Position numbers and translations under genes: made by a program
Part shown: one piece after another, positions 16,013 through 23,704 of the stretch
How positions within the stretch are numbered: the first letter of the stretch is position 1
Layout of the letters: the number at the start of each line of letters is the position of its first letter
Notes under the pieces: model-generated
Seen by the model: only the letters and a program-made list of their open reading frames with translations
The model's database searches: none
What the model was told of the DNA's origin: nothing
Origin: an uncultured Sphingomonadales bacterium
GTDB taxonomy: Bacteria; Pseudomonadota; Alphaproteobacteria; Sphingomonadales; Sphingomonadaceae
Reading direction: 5' to 3'
Assembly (NCBI GenBank): GCA_903832325.1
Contig: CAILBC010000019.1
Span: forward strand, 1 to 64,000
DNA: 64,000 bases

Positions 16013-17566
16013 ATGTTTACCCGCCTCCGCACACAAGTTCGCGATTATGTCGCGATTCTGGCGCTTCCCTTTGCCGTTTTGACCGGTTCCACCGGCCTTG
16101 GCTTTGCCATCAGCCCGTGGCACCACGAAGGCTATGCCGCGCTGATCTTTGTGGCGGGCATGACCGTGATCGGCGCCACCTCCGGCCTGTTCATCGCGGT
16201 GATCTGCGCCTCGACGGGCGCGCTGGCCTTCAACTATTTCATTGCCGAACCGGCGTTCGAGTTCAATTTCAACCGCCCGATCGATTTCATCCCGCCGATG
16301 GTGTTTCTGCTCTGCTCGGTGACATCGGGGCTGATTGCCGGAAACGCGCGCGACCAGGCGCAGGCGGCGCGGGTGGCCAAGGCGCAACTCGATGATCTGC
16401 TGGAAATCAGTCGCCGTTTTCAATCGATCGACAATACGGCGGAAATCCGCGACTCGCTGACTGCCGAGATCAAACGGCAGGGGCCGGATTGCGCGCTGCA
16501 CTGGCGCGATGATGCGCTGCTGGGCAGATTGGCAGGCAATCCTGATGACAGCCGCCGGGCCGCCGCGCTGCGTGCCGCACTGGCCGCCGAATTGCCATGG
16601 CTGGCCGATCAGACCGTGGTGTTTCAGGCGATCGGTGATGGAGAAGCGCTGTTTGGTGCGCTGACCTGCCGCGCACCGCGCGCCATGGCGTTCCCGCGCG
16701 AAGTCGATCGGCGAGACTTTGTCGAAGGGCTGGGGCGCCTTGCCAATCTGGCGCTCACGCGGGTGCGGCTGGCCGAAACGCTGGCCGAACAGCGCACACG
16801 ATCGCGCATCGATCAATTGCAATCGGCGCTGCTGATGTCGTTCAGCCACGATTTGCGCACGCCCTTGACCACGATCAGCACCGCCGCCGCCAGCCTGCGC
16901 CAGTTTGCCGATGCGATTGCCCCGGCCGACCGCGCCGACCTGCTGGAAAGCATCGAACACGAATGCGCCCGGCTAAACCGTCTGACCGAAAACCTGATGC
17001 AGTTGACCCGGCTGGAATCGGGCAGTGCGGCATTGCATTTCAGCGCCATCGCGGTGGATGACATGCTGCGCCATTGCCTGCGCCGCAACGCACCCGAAGC
17101 CGCCGGGCGCAACGTGGTGGCGCGGCTGAATGCCGGAACGGCGCTGGTCCGGGCGGATACCGCGCTGTTCGAACTGGCTGTCTCCAACGTGCTGCAAAAT
17201 GCGATCAAGTTCAGCCCCGAAGGCAGCATGATCACCATGACCAGTGCGATCATCGATGATCGCTGCGTGATCACGATCAGCGATCAGGGCATCGGGGTGC
17301 CGGCCAGGGACCAGGACCGGGTGTTCCTGCGGTTCGTTCGCGGGGCCCAGAATCAGGCAGGGGCGCAGCAGGGAATGCCGGGGGGCACGGGCCTGGGGCT
17401 TGCCATCGCACGCGGCTTTGTCGAAGCGGCAGGCGGCAGCATTGCCCTGGCCTCGCCCGGCCACGACGGCAACGCCACCACGGTTACGATCGCGCTGCCC
17501 CATATCGTCGATGAACCCGTCGCGGGGCCCGTCGCGGGGCCCGTCGCGTGGGATGTGGCACAGTGA
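16013..17566 (+). CDS. KdpD-like sensor histidine kinase (DUF4118)
   Basis: 517 residues. Four hydrophobic segments in the first 115 residues form a DUF4118 (KdpD-type) membrane module, including FNYFIAEPAFEFNF. A GAF-like region and a HisKA domain follow, with the phospho-acceptor His in MSFSHDLRTPLTTIS. The ATPase motifs are intact: N box NVLQNAIKF, G1 DQGIGVPA, G2 GGTGLGLAIARGF. The KdpD universal-stress domain at the N-terminus is absent. The C-terminus ends in a short VAGP repeat. The stop codon overlaps the start of the response regulator gene, so the two form one unit. No kdpFABC genes are present nearby. Confidence 0.9.
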   Translation: MFTRLRTQVRDYVAILALPFAVLTGSTGLGFAISPWHHEGYAALIFVAGMTVIGATSGLFIAVICASTGALAFNYFIAEPAFEFNFNRPIDFIPPMVFLLCSVTSGLIAGNARDQAQAARVAKAQLDDLLEISRRFQSIDNTAEIRDSLTAEIKRQGPDCALHWRDDALLGRLAGNPDDSRRAAALRAALAAELPWLADQTVVFQAIGDGEALFGALTCRAPRAMAFPREVDRRDFVEGLGRLANLALTRVRLAETLAEQRTRSRIDQLQSALLMSFSHDLRTPLTTISTAAASLRQFADAIAPADRADLLESIEHECARLNRLTENLMQLTRLESGSAALHFSAIAVDDMLRHCLRRNAPEAAGRNVVARLNAGTALVRADTALFELAVSNVLQNAIKFSPEGSMITMTSAIIDDRCVITISDQGIGVPARDQDRVFLRFVRGAQNQAGAQQGMPGGTGLGLAIARGFVEAAGGSIALASPGHDGNATTVTIALPHIVDEPVAGPVAGPVAWDVAQ

Positions 17567-18255
17567 ACAAGGGCCATGTGCTGCTGGTCGATGATGAACC
17601 GGGCATTATCAGTTCGCTGCGCACCGCGCTGACCGCGGCAGGTTACAGCGTGTCGGTCGCGCGCAATGGCACCGAAGCGATCGCGCTGGCGCCCAATGCC
17701 GAAAACGATGTGATCCTGCTCGATCTCGGGCTGCCCGACATGGATGGCAAGGACGTGATCATGGCTGTGCGCGGCCGCACCCCGGTGCCGATCATCGTGC
17801 TGTCGGCGCGGCACCAGGAACACGAAAAGATCGCCTCGCTCGATTGCGGCGCCAACGACTATATCGACAAGCCGTTTGCCCTGGGCGAATTGCTGGCCCG
17901 CATCCGCGCGGCCTTGCGCACGCGCCGGCGCGATCCGGCCGAAGCCGCGCCGGGCGATTTGCGCATCGGATTGCTGCATATCGACCATGGCCTGCGCAAG
18001 GTCGCGCTCGACGGGCAGACCGTGCACTTGTCGCCAAAGGAATACAGCCTGCTCGTTGCGTTGGCGGAAAATGCCGGGCGCGTGGTCACGCATCGCCGGC
18101 TGCTGGCGGCGGGCTGGGGTCGGGCCGATACCGACCCGCAGTATTTGCGCACCTATATGGGCATGCTGCGGCAAAAACTGATCGGTGAAACCGGCCGCGC
18201 CGATCTGATCCATAACGAGCCGGGGGTGGGCTATCGGCTGGTGGTCGCCGATTGA
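17563..18255 (+). CDS. KdpE-like response regulator, OmpR family
   Basis: 230 residues from a GTG at 17563 that overlaps the kinase stop codon (GTGA). The receiver domain has acidic residues in VDDE, the phospho-Asp in ILLDLGLPDMDG, and the conserved Lys in YIDKPFALGELL. The C-terminal winged helix ends in LRTYMGMLRQKLIGE and GVGYRLV. It is cytoplasmic and DNA-binding, paired with the upstream kinase. Confidence 0.92.
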   Translation: MNKGHVLLVDDEPGIISSLRTALTAAGYSVSVARNGTEAIALAPNAENDVILLDLGLPDMDGKDVIMAVRGRTPVPIIVLSARHQEHEKIASLDCGANDYIDKPFALGELLARIRAALRTRRRDPAEAAPGDLRIGLLHIDHGLRKVALDGQTVHLSPKEYSLLVALAENAGRVVTHRRLLAAGWGRADTDPQYLRTYMGMLRQKLIGETGRADLIHNEPGVGYRLVVAD

Positions 18256-18402
18256 GGCCCGCCGCGATTGGCCGATCCGCGCAGTTTATATGGAATTTCT
18301 CTGCGGGCTCCTATGGCATTTATATGGCGGGTTGCCCGCGCATTAACCGCCCCGCTCTAATCCGGCAGCATGCCTTCGGGACAACCGGATTGGAGATGTG
18401 CC

Positions 18403-18585
18403 GTGAATTTGATCAACCGCCTGCTGCACGATGAAACCGCCGCCACTGCGATCGAATATGGCCTGCTTGCCGCGCTGGTCAGCGTGTCGGCCATTGCCGC
18501 GATGGGATCGCTGGGCAACGCCCTGTCCAACACGTTCAACCGCGTATCGAACCAGATGGCCAGCGCGCAAAGCGGCAAGCTTTAA
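18403..18585 (+). CDS. Flp/Fap-type pilin
   Basis: 60 residues from a GTG with GGAG upstream. The Flp-type IVb prepilin signature is visible: a short basic leader, then DETAATAIEYGLLAALVSVS with the conserved Glu-Tyr pair, and a hydrophobic helix. The usual Gly at the cleavage site before ATAIEY is replaced by Ala. No tad or cpa assembly genes are adjacent, so this is an orphan pilin copy. It is followed at once by a double hairpin. Confidence 0.85.
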   Translation: MNLINRLLHDETAATAIEYGLLAALVSVSAIAAMGSLGNALSNTFNRVSNQMASAQSGKL

Positions 18586-18590
18586 AGCGA

Positions 18591-18692
18591 GATGACTTTG
18601 GGTTGAAGCAAGCTTCAACAAAGTCATCAGCAACGCTCAAGCGCCGCGCGGGCTTATCGCCTGATGGCATGATTCAATATCATGTCATCAGG
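18591..18692. repeat. Bipartite palindromic element, variant copy (REP-like G)
   Basis: Hairpin 1 (18591-18628) pairs GATGACTTT with AAAGTCATC and GTTGAAGC with GCTTCAAC. Hairpin 2 (18660-18692) pairs CCTGATG with CATCAGG and CATGAT with ATCATG. The linker between them (ACGCTCAAGCGCCGCGCGGG then CTTAT) is nearly the same as the linker of the copies at 43.5 and 54.8 kb, but both hairpins have unrelated sequences. It may also act as a terminator for the pilin gene. Confidence 0.7.
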
Positions 18693-18716
18693 CTCTAGGC
18701 GCAAGGCCAGGATCGC

Positions 18717-19757
18717 TCAGTTTGAATCAAGCCGGTTGTATTCCTTGACGATGCCCTTTGGCACGTCTTCGAAATCGTCCCAGGGCAGTTCCTTGTTGAG
18801 CGTCAGCGACCAGCGTTCCAGCCATTCCACGCCGTCCTTGCCGCTATAGGCATCCGGGGTCTGATAGGCCGGGTCCTGCAGCGCCTGTTCCAGCGTGATC
18901 GTGGTCATGTTCTGCCGTTTCAGGATCGCGGCAAGGCCATCGAGGCTGTCGGCATTAAGCCGGGTATCGTGCAACAGCATGACATAGGCGATATCGCGGC
19001 CGAACAGCGCGCGCGAGGCGCGGCGATACCAGGCGATGGTGCGCTCGGTATAGCCAAGGTAAATGTCGCGAATCCGCTCTGCCTCGGCCTTTTTGCCGGT
19101 CATCACCGCGTTGTCATAGGGTTCGGCAAATTCCCAGTCATCGGCATCGATGGTCACCGGCGCCACGCGATAGCCGTGCGTGGCCAGCCAGTGATCGATT
19201 TCAGCCTTCACTGTCGCCGGGCTGCCGGTTTCCAGATAGGGGTGGCGAAACCATTGCAGCGTGCGATGCGCGCGCACCATCATTGGGCGGATCACGCGTT
19301 CGCCTTCGGCAATGTCGGTAATATAGGCGCGCTCGCCGATTTCGTTGGGGGTGGAATGCGACAGGGTGTGGTTGCCCAGATCGAACCCTGCCCTGATCCA
19401 CGCGTGCAGCACCGCGATCTGGCGCTTGCGCACGATATCGTCCAGCTTGCCCTCGTTCACAAAGCCGATCGCGGAAAAATGATGCCGCTTCAGCCCGCGC
19501 AACAGCATGTGGTTGGTGCGGTCGACATAATCCTGTTCAGGCTTCAGCACGATCGACGGCAGATCGTCGAAAGTGAGCGCAACAGTGGCCGGCGGCGGCA
19601 GATCCGCGCCAGACAATGCGGGGGCCGCAGGAACTGCCGGCTGGGCATTAGACTGGGCCTGGGCAGTCGTGGACAGGACCAGCGCCAGCGCGGTGGCCAG
19701 AATTGCCGTCAACGGGTTCGAACAAGCGTGCAATCTGCCGGACGTACGGATGTTCAC
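18717..19757 (-). CDS. Exported polysaccharide deacetylase family protein
   Basis: 346 residues. A signal peptide (ILATALALVLSTTAQAQ) is followed by a NodB-homology domain with the catalytic TFDDLPS and metal-binding HTLSHSTPNE motifs, and a late LLHDTRLN motif. It is predicted to remove N-acetyl groups from a cell-wall or surface polysaccharide in the periplasm; the substrate is unknown. It is monocistronic, converging on the pilin gene across the double hairpin. Confidence 0.88.
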   Translation of the reverse strand: MNIRTSGRLHACSNPLTAILATALALVLSTTAQAQSNAQPAVPAAPALSGADLPPPATVALTFDDLPSIVLKPEQDYVDRTNHMLLRGLKRHHFSAIGFVNEGKLDDIVRKRQIAVLHAWIRAGFDLGNHTLSHSTPNEIGERAYITDIAEGERVIRPMMVRAHRTLQWFRHPYLETGSPATVKAEIDHWLATHGYRVAPVTIDADDWEFAEPYDNAVMTGKKAEAERIRDIYLGYTERTIAWYRRASRALFGRDIAYVMLLHDTRLNADSLDGLAAILKRQNMTTITLEQALQDPAYQTPDAYSGKDGVEWLERWSLTLNKELPWDDFEDVPKGIVKEYNRLDSN

Positions 19758-20018
19758 GAAGTTTCCCGATACAAAAGTTGGACCCGAAAGCCTGAAAATG
19801 CTGCCACCACCGCACAGCGCGCGATGAACCGGTCTGGTTTGTTGCGTTCATCGGGTGATCATTGGCCGCCCCCACCCGCAATTTTTGTCCTATAGCCATG
19901 GCAAACCGAACAATGCATCGACAATTTGGCCCGTTGTGACAAAAAGTTCGGGAAAACCCGCGCCAGACCGGCCATAGCCGCATCATGGACTTTTCAGGAC
20001 CATGGACGTGGCAGCACA

Positions 20019-20171
20019 ATGAAGACCGCAATCACCGTGCTGGCCGATCTGGTGCGATCACTGGTGCTCAGCGGGCTGGCCGCTGCCAGCCTGGCACTGG
20101 CGATCGGGATCGGCCTGGCCGCGGCGGCCATCGGCGTGTGGCGGCTGTGCCGCGCCGGGTGGCGGCGATGA
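20019..20171 (+). CDS. Small hydrophobic membrane protein
   Basis: 50 residues from the ATG at 20019. One long hydrophobic segment (LVLSGLAAASLALAIGIGL) is followed by a basic tail (WRLCRAGWRR). No family is recognised and the ribosome-binding site is weak. The amino acid pattern fits a single-pass inner-membrane micro-protein, but it may be a chance frame. Confidence 0.4.
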   Translation: MKTAITVLADLVRSLVLSGLAAASLALAIGIGLAAAAIGVWRLCRAGWRR

Positions 20172-20295
20172 TTGCCAACGCAGTACTGCGGAGCGCTTGA
20201 CCACAGGGGCCGATGTCGGGCACTTACGTTGCAGGACGCAACCTGACCGGGCCCGATCACGGCCATCCATCGAACCACCCGCGGAGATTTTCCCG

Positions 20296-21312
20296 ATGCA
20301 ACATCGCCGTCTTGGCACGTCGCCCATTGTCGTGTCCGACATCTGCATGGGCACCATGACCTTTGGCAGCCAGGCCGACGAGGCCACCGCGCTGCGCGTG
20401 CTCGATCGCAGCTTTGACGCGGGGATCAATTTCTTCGACACGGCCGAAGGCTATCCCGTGCCGCCCGATGTGAAATGGGTCGGCCGCACCGAAGACATCG
20501 TGGGCAAGTGGCTGAAGACAAAGCCGCGCGATGCGATCATCCTGGCCACAAAAGTTTCGGGCCCCAGCCATGTCTGGTTCAAAAGCCCAAAGCGCAGCGG
20601 GATGACCGCGCTCGACCGGCGCAACATCATTGTCGCGGTCGAAGAAAGCCTGACCCGGCTGGGCACCGATTACATCGATCTGTACCAGACCCACTGGCCC
20701 GACCACGACACCGGCTATGATGAAACCATGGAAACGCTGGACGAGCTGGTCCGCGCCGGAAAAGTGCGCATCCTGGGCTGTTCCAACGAAACGTCGTGGG
20801 GCCTGATGAAATCGATCGCCGCATCGGAAAAGCTGGGCGCGGCGCGGTACCAGACGATCCAGAACAATTTCAGCCTGAACAACCGCCGGTTCGAAGACGA
20901 GCTGGCGCAAGTCTGCCGCAAGGAAGGGGTCAGCCTGATCCCCTATTCGCCGATCGGCGGCGGCGTGCTGGCAACCAAGTACAGCGGGGGCGCGCGGCCC
21001 GAAGGCGCGCGGTTTTCCAACTATCTGGCGATGGGCGGGCGGCAGGAAGCGATGGCGCGCCGCTTCGTGAACGAAAAGTCGATCACCTCGGCCGAACGCT
21101 TTGCCGCGATTGCCGCCGAACATGAAATGGACCCGGTGACTTTCGCCGTGGCCTGGTCAAAACAGCACGATTTTGTGGCATCGACGATTGTCGGGGTCAG
21201 CCGCGAAGACCAGCTCGACCCGATTCTGGCCGCAATCGACCTGGTTCTGCCCGAATCGGCGATGAAAGCGGTGAACCGCGTAAGCCGCGAAATCATGTAC
21301 CCGATGGGGTAA
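20296..21312 (+). CDS. Aldo/keto reductase
   Basis: 338 residues. This is a TIM-barrel NADP(H)-dependent oxidoreductase of the Tas/YajO type. The catalytic tetrad is visible: Asp and Tyr in NFFDTAEGYPV, Lys in ILATKVSG, and His in YQTHWPD. The cofactor-binding segment ending STIVGVS is present. The ATG at 20296 was chosen because upstream residues are unlike the family. The substrate cannot be read from sequence. Its stop codon overlaps the first base of a palindromic repeat element. Confidence 0.92.
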   Translation: MQHRRLGTSPIVVSDICMGTMTFGSQADEATALRVLDRSFDAGINFFDTAEGYPVPPDVKWVGRTEDIVGKWLKTKPRDAIILATKVSGPSHVWFKSPKRSGMTALDRRNIIVAVEESLTRLGTDYIDLYQTHWPDHDTGYDETMETLDELVRAGKVRILGCSNETSWGLMKSIAASEKLGAARYQTIQNNFSLNNRRFEDELAQVCRKEGVSLIPYSPIGGGVLATKYSGGARPEGARFSNYLAMGGRQEAMARRFVNEKSITSAERFAAIAAEHEMDPVTFAVAWSKQHDFVASTIVGVSREDQLDPILAAIDLVLPESAMKAVNRVSREIMYPMG

Positions 21313-21411
21313 TACCAACGTGCAGTGCGCTTCACTCGCGGCACGCTGGCATAAGCCCGCGCGGCGCCTGGGCGTAACGATGTGCGATGCGTTCCACTCA
21401 TCGCACACCGT
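21312..21411. repeat. Bipartite palindromic element, copy A (inverted)
   Basis: Read on the minus strand this is hairpin I (TGTGCGATG / CATCGCACA, 21378-21410), a GC-rich linker (GGCGCCGCGCGGGCTT) and hairpin II (21312-21352, a degraded CCAACGTGC / GCACGCTGG stem). It begins on the last base of the reductase stop codon. It shows the same architecture as copies B, D and E. Confidence 0.85.
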
Positions 21412-21432
21412 ACAAGCGCACTCGGCTGAAAA

Positions 21433-21479
21433 TCCTCCCCGGAACGGGGAGGGGGACCAGCGAAGCTGGTGGAGGGGTG
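21433..21479. repeat. CCTCCCCGG intergenic palindrome
   Basis: Two adjacent small hairpins, CCTCCCC/GGGGAGG and CCAGC/GCTGG, followed by a GGAGGGG end. Similar intergenic palindromes recur in many sphingomonad and caulobacter genomes. Only one copy is seen in this window, 20 bp after copy A of the other repeat family. Confidence 0.6.
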
Positions 21480-21567
21480 TCGCCCCGCACGCGAACCCCT
21501 GCGCCAAAATGCCCATCCCCTCCGCCGCGCCCCTCCGCCGCCAGCAACCCGGCGGATCAGGAGCGGG

Positions 21568-22581
21568 TCAGAACCGGCGGGCCACGGCGAATTCGGCGGC
21601 TTCGGTCATCGCCGCCTTCGCGTCGCCGCCGGGAAAGGCGGCAATCGCGTCGATCGCGCGCTGGGCATAGTGGCGCGCGCGTTCGCGGGTGGCGTGGACG
21701 GCATCGTGCTTGCGGATCAGCGCGGTCGCATGGGCAAGGTCATCATCGCTGTTGCGATCGCCGGCAATCGCCTCACGCCAAAAGGCGCGTTCCGCCTCGG
21801 TGCCGCGCGCGTAGGCCAGGATCACCGGCAGCGTCATCTTGCCTTCGCGGAAATCGTCGCCCGCGGCCTTGCCCATTTCGGCCGCGTCCGAATCGTAATC
21901 GATGGCATCGTCGGCCAATTGAAACGCGATGCCCAGATTGCGGCCATAGGCATCGAGTGCCAGTTCCTCGGCATCGGGGCGTTCGGCCACGACCGCGGCA
22001 ACACGACAGGCCGCGGCGAACAGCGCGGCCGTCTTGCCATTGATGATCGACAGATAGCGTTCTTCGGTGGTTTCGATCTGGCGCTGTGCGACCAGCTGAT
22101 CGACTTCGCCTTCGGTGATCACCGCCGCAGCATTCGACAGGATGCGCAGCACCTTGATCGATCCGTCCTCGACCATCAGTTCGAAACTGCGGCTGAACAG
22201 AAAATCGCCCACCAGCACCGTGGCCGGATTGCCATAGATGATGTTGGCGGTCTGCTTGCCGCGCCGCATGTCTGACCCATCGACCACATCGTCGTGCAGC
22301 AATGTGGCGGTGTGGATGAATTCCACCGCCGCGGCGAGCTGGTAATGGCGGCTGCCGCCATAGCCCACCAGCGATGCCCCCGCGAGCGTGAGCATCGGGC
22401 GCATGCGCTTGCCCCCGCCGGCGATCAGGTGCCCGGCCAGCGCCGGGATCAGCGGAATGCGCGACTGCATCCGGTCAAGGATTACCGCATTGACACTGTT
22501 CATGCCTTCGGCAACCAGCGCCATCAGCGGCTGAAGCGAGGGTTCGGCCCGGCGGGGCAGCGAGTGGATCGTTGCTGACAT
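21568..22581 (-). CDS. ispB: Long-chain polyprenyl diphosphate synthase
   Basis: 337 residues from the ATG at 22581. A trans-isoprenyl synthase with both Asp-rich motifs: LLHDDVVDGSD (first) and LADDAIDYDSD (second), plus GGGKRMRP for substrate binding. It elongates farnesyl diphosphate to the side chain of ubiquinone; in sphingomonads this is normally the decaprenyl chain of Q10, but chain length cannot be read here. It is transcribed divergently from the chorismate mutase gene, with about 110 bp between. Confidence 0.9.
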   Translation of the reverse strand: MSATIHSLPRRAEPSLQPLMALVAEGMNSVNAVILDRMQSRIPLIPALAGHLIAGGGKRMRPMLTLAGASLVGYGGSRHYQLAAAVEFIHTATLLHDDVVDGSDMRRGKQTANIIYGNPATVLVGDFLFSRSFELMVEDGSIKVLRILSNAAAVITEGEVDQLVAQRQIETTEERYLSIINGKTAALFAAACRVAAVVAERPDAEELALDAYGRNLGIAFQLADDAIDYDSDAAEMGKAAGDDFREGKMTLPVILAYARGTEAERAFWREAIAGDRNSDDDLAHATALIRKHDAVHATRERARHYAQRAIDAIAAFPGGDAKAAMTEAAEFAVARRF

Positions 22582-22690
22582 CGTGCAATCGCTTGGCGCG
22601 ATGGTCGGCGCTTGGCAAGTCGAAGTTTGCGCGGGTATGGCGATGCGACCGCAAAGGGCAATCGCCCCGGCGCGGCGGGATGGAGAGTCT

Positions 22691-22975
22691 ATGAGCAAGG
22701 ACGCGGTGCTGGACGGCTATCGCCAGAGCATCGACAACATCGATGCGGCGATGATTCACATCCTGGCCGAACGGTTCCGGATCACCCAGGCGGTGGGCGC
22801 ATACAAGGCCGAACACGGCCTGCCCGCCAGCGACCCGGGGCGCGAACAGCGCCAGATCAGCCGCCTGCGCAAACTGGCCGAAGATGCACGGCTGGACCCG
22901 GAATTTTCGGAAAAATTCCTGCGTTTCGTGATTCAGGAAGTCATTCGCCACCACGAAAAGGCGCAAGGGAAATAA
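22691..22975 (+). CDS. Chorismate mutase, AroQ type
   Basis: 94 residues from the ATG at 22691 after GGAGAG. All-helical AroQ fold: YRQSIDNIDAAMIHILAERF, ITQAVGAYKAEHGLP with the catalytic Lys, and FLRFVIQEVIRHHE at the end. It converts chorismate to prephenate for phenylalanine and tyrosine synthesis in the cytoplasm. It is monofunctional and convergent with the next operon, with only 1 bp between the stop codons. Confidence 0.93.
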   Translation: MSKDAVLDGYRQSIDNIDAAMIHILAERFRITQAVGAYKAEHGLPASDPGREQRQISRLRKLAEDARLDPEFSEKFLRFVIQEVIRHHEKAQGK

Positions 22976-22976
22976 A

Positions 22977-23336
22977 TCAGCCCAAGGCCACCACAAACGC
23001 GCCCCGGCCGGTCCGCCACTGCTGCACCCGCAATCGCTCCTCTCGGGCAAGACCGTGCAGGATCAAGGCCTTGTCCCAGGCGACCAGCGCCAGCACGGGT
23101 TTGCCCCCGGCCACCCGGTCGCGCAGCCCCGATCGCCATTGCCGTACCAGATCCCGCTCGATCGGCACCCGCTGCGCAGCCGCAACCTGCAGCCGCGCCA
23201 GCCAGCGTTCGGCACGCGGGACAGCCGGATCGACCAGCACCAGCCCGGCCTGCGCCATCGCGGCAAGGCCGGAGGGCAGCATCAGCGTGCCCAGACCCAC
23301 CGCGCCCGCCTTCAGCACGCCGCGCCGCGCGATCAT
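22977..23336 (-). CDS. Small Tat-type exported protein of the phenol-oxidase operon
   Basis: 119 residues. The N-terminus (MIARRGVLKAGAVGLGTLML) looks like a twin-arginine signal ending near AMAQA. The rest is a short alpha/beta domain (LALVAWDKALILHGLAREERLRV) that I do not recognise. Its ATG overlaps the cytochrome c stop by four bases, and it is the last gene of the operon. Position suggests an accessory or maturation partner of the flavocytochrome. Confidence 0.7.
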   Translation of the reverse strand: MIARRGVLKAGAVGLGTLMLPSGLAAMAQAGLVLVDPAVPRAERWLARLQVAAAQRVPIERDLVRQWRSGLRDRVAGGKPVLALVAWDKALILHGLAREERLRVQQWRTGRGAFVVALG

Positions 23337-23704
23337 GGCCGGCGCTTTGCCAGATAGCCGGCGATTTGCGCCAGTTGCGCATCGCTGACTTCGCCGCGCT
23401 GGATTCGCGGCATGTTGCCCAGGCCCTGCCGCGCGGCGGCGGTGACGAATTCGGGCACAAGGTCGGTGCGCGACTCAAGCATGGCCAGCGCCGGGTCCAT
23501 GCGCCGCGCGAGAATCACCGTGCCCATGCCCATCTGACGGTGGCACATGCCGCATTTTTCAACAAACAGCGCCTCGGCCGGGGAATGCGAAGACCGGTCC
23601 TGAATGCCGCCACGCGTCGCATTCCGGATCTGCGTGCCGCCGGGCGCCTGCGCCAGGGCCGTGCCGCCCGCAATCACCAGCGCGATCATCAGATAGACCT
23701 TCAT
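23333..23704 (-). CDS. Periplasmic cytochrome c subunit
   Basis: 123 residues. A signal peptide (VYLMIALVIAGGTALAQA) is followed by a single haem-binding CGMCH in FVEKCGMCHRQMG, and a Met axial ligand is possible in LGNMPRIQ. Size and position match the small cytochrome subunit of p-cresol methylhydroxylase or eugenol hydroxylase, which passes electrons from the flavoprotein. It overlaps the flavoprotein gene by four bases. Confidence 0.85.
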   Translation of the reverse strand: MKVYLMIALVIAGGTALAQAPGGTQIRNATRGGIQDRSSHSPAEALFVEKCGMCHRQMGMGTVILARRMDPALAMLESRTDLVPEFVTAAARQGLGNMPRIQRGEVSDAQLAQIAGYLAKRRP

